Shown here: positions 57,311 through 64,000 of the stretch, piece after piece
Layout of the letters: each line of letters begins with the position of its first letter
How positions within the stretch are numbered: position 1 is the stretch's first letter
Notes under the pieces: generated by a model
What the model was told of the DNA's origin: nothing
What the model saw: the letters and a program-made list of their open reading frames with translations, nothing else
Database searches by the model: none
Made by a program: the position numbers and the translations under genes
Origin: Hyaloperonospora brassicae
Lineage: Eukaryota; Oomycota; Peronosporomycetes; Peronosporales; Peronosporaceae
NCBI GenBank assembly: GCA_947650285.1
Contig: CANTFL010001448.1
Coordinates: 359,573 to 423,572, forward strand
Direction of reading: 5' to 3'
Length of the DNA stretch: 64,000 nucleotides

Positions 57311-60300
57311 GCGGCAGAGAAAGAGTCGCGTGTGGTGCAGTCAGAGTGTACAAGAGCTGTCGTGCCTGCGTGCTGGTCTCCTGTTGCGATCTCGCTTTCG
57401 ACCTTTATTATATTAATGAATCGCGATTGTGATTGTTCTTGGTGTTGTCATTCTTGCAATGTGTGCAGTTGTCTAGAAACTCAATGGCTGCAACAGACCA
57501 ATGAAAGAGAGAGAGAGCAAAACCTTTGTATGCCAAAACCCGGGGCACTGGTGTTTGAGACCGCTTTCGAATCTGCACATCTGAAAGAAATCCATCTCAT
57601 TAGCTTGCACACGCCAGTGATGTACAAGAAGAAGCCTTTCGTAATAAACACAACAAGAAGCAGTTTGTGAGAACTCGTTAGCGTGTTGTTTCATATTGAA
57701 CTTCCGGATGAATACCCCAGTTGCGTCAACGATCAGAACTCAATGACTGGAATCGACTTCACGCAATAGTTGGTGCGTGTACAAACGTCAAAGAAGAAGT
57801 GTCAGTCTTGACCACGCAATTATCTGCTCGACGCTCGAGCGCTTGTGTGTTCTAGACCAACGAGCATGTTTCTCATTCGCTAGTGGTCAACATTCACACG
57901 CTGTCGAATTATAGCTCATACTGTCGGAAAGAATGGTCAAGTTCTGTCATACGAGCTACGAGCCGTACTAATGCAAAGGCCCTGCAAACCGTTGAAGCTG
58001 GATCCGTCGACTTAGCTGATGTAACACCTCCAAACATGCAAATTCAGCTCCAGACTGTTCCGTTGTCGTTTTGTTTGGGCTATTGTTCACACCACTTAGC
58101 TCGTGCACGACCTCCTTTATTGCAGTAGACGTCTTGAGTCAGACTGCTATTGCACTGGATTAGCGACATGCAATCCGACCCACGCCCAGTTTTGTACGAC
58201 ATAGCCCGTGCATTCGCGCAAACTTGTCAAGACGACCAAAGTTAGGTCAGCAGTGTGAACGAAGAACTCGTTCAAACTGATACATCTCGAACATGAACTA
58301 TCATCCGTTCTTGTAGGCTAACAGCGAAGTCACTTCCACAGCATTGCGAAGCAGCCAACTGACTGTGGCGAACTATATTTTTGCTTATGATGCGCCGTCG
58401 ACAGTCATGGTAATGACTAATGGCAATGAATGGCTACAAGCGCTTCATCACACGTTCTATACAGGACGATCTACATGTTGACGACGATGATACACCCATT
58501 TCCAAAAGCTTTTAACCAAGGAAGCAGGCGGTCTCGTCGTCGAACTTGTTACAGGTGTATTCATCATTTTTTTTGCGAATAATTTCATCAACTCACGGTT
58601 CGATCGGATCGACTGCTTGTCTAGCTGAATCAGGCAATGAAAGTTTGTTTATCGTCGGGGCCTTCATTCTGAAAGTGAAATCGTCGATACCACTTGTCAT
58701 AGGCATTGTGGAACGCAACGAAAGCATAGCACACTGTCATTGTCTGAGTATTATCCCGAAGCTTACGAATTGGTTTTTGCTTGATGTGCGACAGTCCAGA
58801 TAGCCATACCGAGTGGTCAGTCATGTGCTCTTCGGATTGCCATCCCTAGCACGCCTAACGCTTTTGACGCCTATTTGCAAACACCTTTGAGGATATTGAT
58901 CCGTGGCAAACTTGGACTCATTCATTAGTGACCTCGACGTAAAAACTTGGTATAACTCAAGCAATCACAGGGGCACTGTTGCTCAATGGTACTGCGCAAA
59001 TTCGGTGCATTCGAAAGTCGCCATTTCGAGGAATGGCGGGCACATGATGACTGGACGAAGTCGGGCTGGCTAAAACCTGCGCCTTGATGACGGGCCATAC
59101 TCTACCCAGGAATCATCGGTTGGAATGGCTGCCTCGGTATTTCATCTCCACGATACAGCGGTCGCAACGAAGACTGAATGCGTAATGTAGTCGAATGTAA
59201 GTTGAGCTCGAAACGACAAGCAGTGACACGAAATACATGACTGCATATGCCATATGGACCGCACGAGGTTTGCAGACGTGAAATCCATCTGAGTTGATGT
59301 ACCTAGGTATTCAAAGACACTTCACTAGTCGGTACGTTCACATCGTACACGAAATCCTTGCAATCTCTGCTACACGGAAGGCGCTTACGCAGGCATGTGC
59401 ATCACTTTTGATCGTAAAGCCTGATGTGACTGCCGATGGGTACAAGTCGTACGAGATGCAAGGTTCGTCAAATGCCGTCGGATTGGCGATTGTAGCGTGC
59501 TTGTTCGTAAATGGGCAATGCGCATGATACTAGTCCGCACGCAGCTTTCCTACGCCATTTGCTGTCTCGCTCCTGTCGATGTTTCACGGTGTTGTAGTAT
59601 GCATTACTTTCACCATTAAATTGAAGCTCGTAGAACGAACGCTACCTCGTTCACACTTGTTGACCCGTTTACAGTTCTGCTACCTCAGCGACCCACAACA
59701 TCTCATTGCAAGCAAGTTTTGTCAGGTTGAGATCCGAGCGTAAAGTCTGGCGATGGCAATGATGCTTAAATGTGTGCACTACGTTTGATTCTTTGGGTCG
59801 TGAACGTGTACGTATGCGAAACGTGCCAACGTGTGTGTCAATGTGTTAGTCGTGTCAGGTACGTACCGCAGTTCGTGGTCTCAACGTTGATGCGAAACGC
59901 GACAACCTCACCGGCATACCACCCACATCCTGAGTCATGCAAGCGATCTCTATTTGTGAACGAACACTTTCGTCTGCTTGGATTCATTGGCAAATGATTG
60001 CTAAGACTTCCAAAGTTGACGGACGGTTTGTGGTGATCACTAGCACTCAGTCGTTAGCCGGACGGATATCATCGTTGCGACTTGCGTCTGTCCTAAAGCA
60101 GCGCTTTGCAACACTCTGAAATCACAGCTTCCGTCAATTGCGTTCGGAACATGCTACTATCTATGATAGCATAGAGCTCTGTTCACGACTGGTCATTTAC
60201 CGCTCGCTCGAAAACCCTTTCGGTGTACGTGCGTACGTTACCAAAACGTCGGCTCTGTTGGTCATTGAACTAACATTCTACGAAGGGACCATAAAAACTG

Positions 60301-60425
60301 CCGACTGCTACACATGGGTAGCTCCTCTTAGCGGTGCACGTGGAACGAAAACCTCATCATTATTCGTTTCTTGTCCCAGCGTAGCCGACATTGCCCGATA
60401 CTTGACGTTGACTCTTACATATACA
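57311..60425. other. 3.1 kb intergenic region
   Basis: No gene can be supported; the longest frames are under 90 codons and resemble nothing. The open frame continuing upstream of the tyrosinase start to 60138 is not supported as coding. The last few hundred bases should contain the tyrosinase promoter. Confidence 0.5.
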
Positions 60426-62126
60426 ATGAAGTTCCTGTGGATATTGAGCGTTGGGCTGTTTGTAGTGTTCACGAGACTAGCCAGCATCGAGGCTCAGTCC
60501 TGTGGTCCCCGCGTTCGAAAAGATTGGACTATGATGACGGCGGCCGAGAAGACCACATACCGCAATGCAATACGTGCTTCCATGAACTCCGGCGCCTACA
60601 TCAAGTTCGTCGAGATGCACACGGAGATGAGATCCGAGATGGAAGCTCACCAGCAGTGTATGTTTGTCTACTGGCACCGTTTGCTGCTCGTCGTATTTGA
60701 AAACATGCTTCGTGGCCAAGGCGCTGCTTACGCGTGTGTGACGATTCCTTACATGAATTGGATCGCTGCAAGCGCACGCGTGACCTCTGGTGCGTGCACT
60801 TCGTTTAGCAATTGTTTGGCTATCATGGAGGAGTTAGGCGGTTCATCAAGTGGGACCCAACGCACGTTGTCCATTAATGGTATCAACAGCTCCGGGCGGT
60901 GCGTCAATCGACCGCCGTTGGATCGCTTTTGCCAGCAACGTTCACATTCAGGTGCTGCGTGTGCCGGGTGTGTTCCTCGAGGGGACTGGTCAACTGCTCG
61001 CGTACCCAGTACGACAGGCTATGCTTCAGTTCGAGCTCAGGTCTTCAACGGCGCCAACATCGGCCAAATGTCACCGCTGATCGAACAGGGATGCCACAAC
61101 AATGTGCACGCCAACTTGGGCAGTACCATGAACACGTTTGCTTCCCCTGCGGACCCTATTTTCTGGTCGCATCATGCCATGGTCGACTTGTTGCATGTCG
61201 TATTCCACAAGTGCCGCGTCGGACCGGATCGACTCACTTTCGATCAGAAAGCGTCACACTCTGTAGCTTGGTCTTCTTGCACTCGTCGAGACTCAGGTGT
61301 CTTCCGCCCAACCGACACAGTCACTATGCGGACTGGAGAAAGAGGCAGGAATCCCATTCCCGGGTCGAGCGATCCACAAGTCGGCAGGTTCTTTGCAGGA
61401 GTTCCGAACCAATATGCTGGTCTGATGGACGTTCGGGATCTAGGCGCTAGCAGCTACGGATACGCCATCAGCGGCCAGGTCGCAACTATGTTTACGCAGT
61501 GCGATGCCTCGCCTCGAGCTCGGAGGCTGGAAGAAACTGCTGCTACAAACGATACTTCGACGCCAACCCTCTGCGGCGCGACCGGAGACGGAAGCTCTGA
61601 AGGAGACAGAAACGACTACGCCTCGCAGAACAACTTTCCGGAAACAGACTACAAGGGCGAGGATGACGGTCACAAGGACGTTGTAATCGTGGACAAAGCG
61701 GGTGACGCGGTAAATGCGAGCACCCCAAGGGAGGCCTATTACTCCACTAACGCGGAGATGCGAATGGCGGACTGGTATGATGAGACTCTGGAGGCCATGG
61801 GGGGCGACTCATACGATAACATGGACGACATCGAGCGTCAAGCCTGCATGTTTGAGAGCCAGTGTTTAGGTGGCACGAAGGACTATACACCGGAGTTTAA
61901 GGCCCTTTCAATGGACAAGGGGCCGCGATGCAAGCTCATTGTCGACGCCATCAACAACGGGTCGCAATCGATTCAGTACAAGTCGTGGCGCGAGGCCATG
62001 GAGGCTCGCTTTGGTTGCCCCGAGCCGACTGACATGGCAAACTCAACTTCATACACGAGGCCGTCGAGCTCGTTATCTGGATCAGATTCGTCGATTTCAA
62101 GAAGAGCGGATATCCAGCAAGCGTAA
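60426..62126 (+). CDS. Secreted tyrosinase (type-3 copper enzyme)
   Basis: Oxidises phenols to quinones, leading to melanin-like polymers or protein cross-links, outside the cell. 566 residues from ATG 60426. The first 24 residues (KFLWILSVGLFVVFTRLAS core) are a signal peptide, cut before or after Gln-24. Copper site A is FVEMHTEMRSEMEAHQQCMF followed by VYWHRLLLVVFE, giving the three histidines. Copper site B is HNNVHANLGS, then PADPIFWSHHAMVDLLHVVF with the HH pair. Several Cys pairs suggest disulphides. After about residue 360 a Ser/Thr-rich, acidic and probably disordered tail follows, with NST/NGS-type glycosylation motifs and a second Cys-containing segment (QACMFESQCLGGTKDY). No introns. 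It stands isolated between gene-poor DNA and a retrotransposon. In oomycetes, tyrosinases have been linked to spore walls; that role is inferred. Confidence 0.92.
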   Translation: MKFLWILSVGLFVVFTRLASIEAQSCGPRVRKDWTMMTAAEKTTYRNAIRASMNSGAYIKFVEMHTEMRSEMEAHQQCMFVYWHRLLLVVFENMLRGQGAAYACVTIPYMNWIAASARVTSGACTSFSNCLAIMEELGGSSSGTQRTLSINGINSSGRCVNRPPLDRFCQQRSHSGAACAGCVPRGDWSTARVPSTTGYASVRAQVFNGANIGQMSPLIEQGCHNNVHANLGSTMNTFASPADPIFWSHHAMVDLLHVVFHKCRVGPDRLTFDQKASHSVAWSSCTRRDSGVFRPTDTVTMRTGERGRNPIPGSSDPQVGRFFAGVPNQYAGLMDVRDLGASSYGYAISGQVATMFTQCDASPRARRLEETAATNDTSTPTLCGATGDGSSEGDRNDYASQNNFPETDYKGEDDGHKDVVIVDKAGDAVNASTPREAYYSTNAEMRMADWYDETLEAMGGDSYDNMDDIERQACMFESQCLGGTKDYTPEFKALSMDKGPRCKLIVDAINNGSQSIQYKSWREAMEARFGCPEPTDMANSTSYTRPSSSLSGSDSSISRRADIQQA

Positions 62127-63061
62127 AAAACGACACCATTCAGCGAGTTTCTGATCCGAACGCGTCAAGCGCTCTTGGTTTCATCGCATGCGAATCATGA
62201 AATGCTGAGCAAGAATTCAGCTGCACGATCTGTTGAAAAGAATTAACTGCGTCGTTATGCAGACAAAGCCTACAGCTCGACACGTGCGGATCAGCAAAGC
62301 CGCGTTTGTCAAAACCCAAGATTGTCGCGAGTCTGCGGCGATCTTTCAATTCGAGGCAGGAAGGTCGACGCAAGATCGCAAGGTGGTCCTATATAAGCCT
62401 AGGTTACAGTGCTCCGGCCCAGTTGGTATCAGGCGCCTGGTCCGAGAAGCATTGTACTGGTAGATGCAGCCACCGCCAAGCAGACAAGCAGTCCTCGGTT
62501 CGGTATTGCAGTAACACGTTAGCTTTTCCGTCGCTATACAATAGTATACGTACAGCTCCACATCGTTTGTCAAGTGCTGAGGCAGAAAGACAGAGTTGGC
62601 TCTTGGAAAAGATTTCTCACGATGATGAAAGTAGGTAATGTCTGCCTTCATGCATCAAAGCTACCACCACCGGGCAGACCACAGTATCTGCGTTCATGAC
62701 GAAAAGCAGACCGAATTAAATGCATCTTTATGCGTTGTCGTGGCTACATGAATGCGTAGACTTGTTTATTGACTCGACGTCTGGTCTTTAGCTGTGGATT
62801 GCGGGCGAAGAAACCTCTACCTGTCGTTTTTTGTATTCGAATTCTGAGCGGATACACAGCAGCAGACTGCATGTGATGTTTGACGATCGCAACTGCACAG
62901 CCAAAACTTTTCCGATAGCTGCGATTGGCGCAAGGCCTTCGGCTATCACAATTTTTAACTTGCTATTCACTAGTTATTGCGTTACTAGACGTAAGACCGC
63001 GCCGCGCGTTAACGCTTGATGTCGAGAATCTGAAATCAAGCAGCACAGGCGTTGATCTGAG
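62127..63061. other. Intergenic region between tyrosinase and element 3
   Basis: No supported gene. The tyrosinase 3' end must be in the first part. The LTR of element 3 starts at 63062. Confidence 0.5.
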
Positions 63062-63498
63062 TGTAACGGGGCACTGTTGACCACAAACTGGATGACCAGT
63101 ACGGAGCTCACTTTCACTGACAACAGTGGTCGACAGTGCCCTGCTAGGTGTTTTAAGGAAACACAGAGGAAGGAACTAAGTAGTCAGACTAGTCTCTCGG
63201 TAAAAGTAAAACTGTATTAATATAATTGAGTCCTATAACTCCTTGAATCTCCGTTGTCCTGACTTAATTATACTAATATAACTATATGTATGATGACGTC
63301 TGCTCACCACCCATTGCGCGCGTCTAGCAGCGATTGGTGGGTTGATATCATCACGATATCAACCAATGAGTAGACCCTTCGGTCATCCCAACAATATCAC
63401 CATGTCTGTGATATTGTTAAAAGAATATTCGACGTAATATTCTTTATTGTCAGATTGTCTTTAATGACAATTTCCGTGTAACAGACTACCCCGTTACA
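63062..63498 (-). repeat. LTR of element 3
   Basis: 437 bp, tgtaacgggg...ccccgttaca. The second half aligns with the element-1 LTR; the first half differs. It keeps the same hairpins with extended stems: ggttgatatc (63340-63349) pairs with gatatcaacc (63355-63364), 10 bp against 8 bp in element 1. Confidence 0.88.
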
Positions 63499-63621
63499 TC
63501 ACCCCTCCCTTATCTGATAGTCACCGTGTGACTATCGATAACTTGGTGGCCACCCGTTGGACACCGGTGGGACAGGGACCACTTGTTTGGTCAGACCCAT
63601 TCGCTCCTGACCTTGCCTCGC

Positions 63622-64000
63622 ATAGTTAACATGTCTATGCGAGGTGATTCGAAGACCACACAGCCTGCTGCTGTGCCAGCCTCTGACGGCAGACGCTTCT
63701 TCGTCTGCTGCTCGTTCTCAGCTTGCAGCAGAAGGTGCTGCAGGCGCACGCGGTATCGCACCACGTGCACATGATGACCTTGTGAATGAGGTCATCAATT
63801 CTGGCGAGTCTGACGTCCCTGACTCGCGCAACGTTACAGAGGCATCCCGATCACCGGCGGTGCCTCATCGTGCGTCAAGAGCACTGTCGAACGAACAGAC
63901 TCGTGAAATGCAACACAGTCTGTTTGGCAGTGATAATGAACTATATGGTGAGGACTACTATGCCTCACCAGTATCAACTCGTTCTTCCTCGCAAGAGCGT
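63622..64000 (+). pseudogene. Antisense gene of element 3 (partial, frameshifted)
   Basis: An ATG at about 63631 (cggaggg-free context atgtctatgcgaggtgattc) opens MSMRGDSK, homologous to the element-1 antisense gene. A frameshift near codon 20 leads to an early stop, but the homologous protein continues in another frame (SGESDVPDS, EASRSPA, MQHSLFGSDN) to the window edge. Compared with 2659 the first codons differ at silent positions (cgg/cga, gac/gat, tca/tcg). This is the best evidence that the antisense frame was a real protein gene. Confidence 0.6.

Larger units (their letters stand above)
63062..64000 (-). mobile_element. 3' end of a third Gypsy element (element 3), cut by the window edge
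   Basis: An LTR (63062-63498) followed on the minus strand side by a purine tract (aagggaggggtga) and then the plus-strand antisense frame. This is the same order as the left end of element 1, so gag-pol should lie on the minus strand beyond 64000. Confidence 0.85.

Noticed and set aside
60138..60425. N-terminal extension of the tyrosinase frame
   Set aside because: The internal ATG 60426 begins a clear signal peptide; the extension would bury it.

Overview
The window looks like genomic DNA of an oomycete, most likely a Phytophthora or downy-mildew relative. The basis is compact genes with few, short (66-136 nt) introns, a DnaJ gene fused to a TMEM185-like membrane domain, a secreted tyrosinase, and many degenerate Ty3/Gypsy chromovirus elements. 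The species call is an inference; no marker gene fixes it.

Layout. 1-11643: a decayed Gypsy element (2136-10129, coding on the minus strand) sits between two ~1.5 kb inverted arms, each carrying the same broken dicarboxylate/amino-acid:cation symporter relic. 11644-17234: AT-rich DNA without recognisable genes, except a decayed solo LTR near 15.4-15.9 kb. 17235-26405: three head-to-tail copies of a ~2.88 kb unit (LTR plus 2.35 kb spacer) running into a second Gypsy element (25875-33471, plus strand). 33472-40600: repeat relics (BED/hAT-like, SINE-like, short tandem repeats) and gene-poor DNA.

40.6-57.3 kb is a compact host gene island: CLF1/Crooked neck (+), a mitochondrial-type TPR-like protein (+), a TMEM185-like membrane protein (-), CWF19L1 (+), a small mitochondrial-type protein (-), the phosphoinositide phosphatase SAC1 (-, five exons), a flavin-reductase-like protein (-) and a DnaJ-TMEM185 fusion (+). 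CLF1 and CWF19L1 are both spliceosome-associated proteins. After a 3 kb gap comes a secreted tyrosinase (60426-62126), and at 63062 the 3' end of a third Gypsy element begins and runs off the window.

The most unusual signal is in the retrotransposons. Their whole length, LTRs and conserved pol genes alike, is a near-continuous chain of short perfect hairpins (8-12 bp stems, 3-10 nt loops) spaced every few tens of bases. The host genes do not show this. In addition, all three Gypsy elements carry an extra gene on the opposite strand, converging on the end of pol and starting about 125-170 bp inside the 3' LTR. Between elements 1 and 3 the start of this antisense frame differs mainly at synonymous positions, as expected for a protein under selection.
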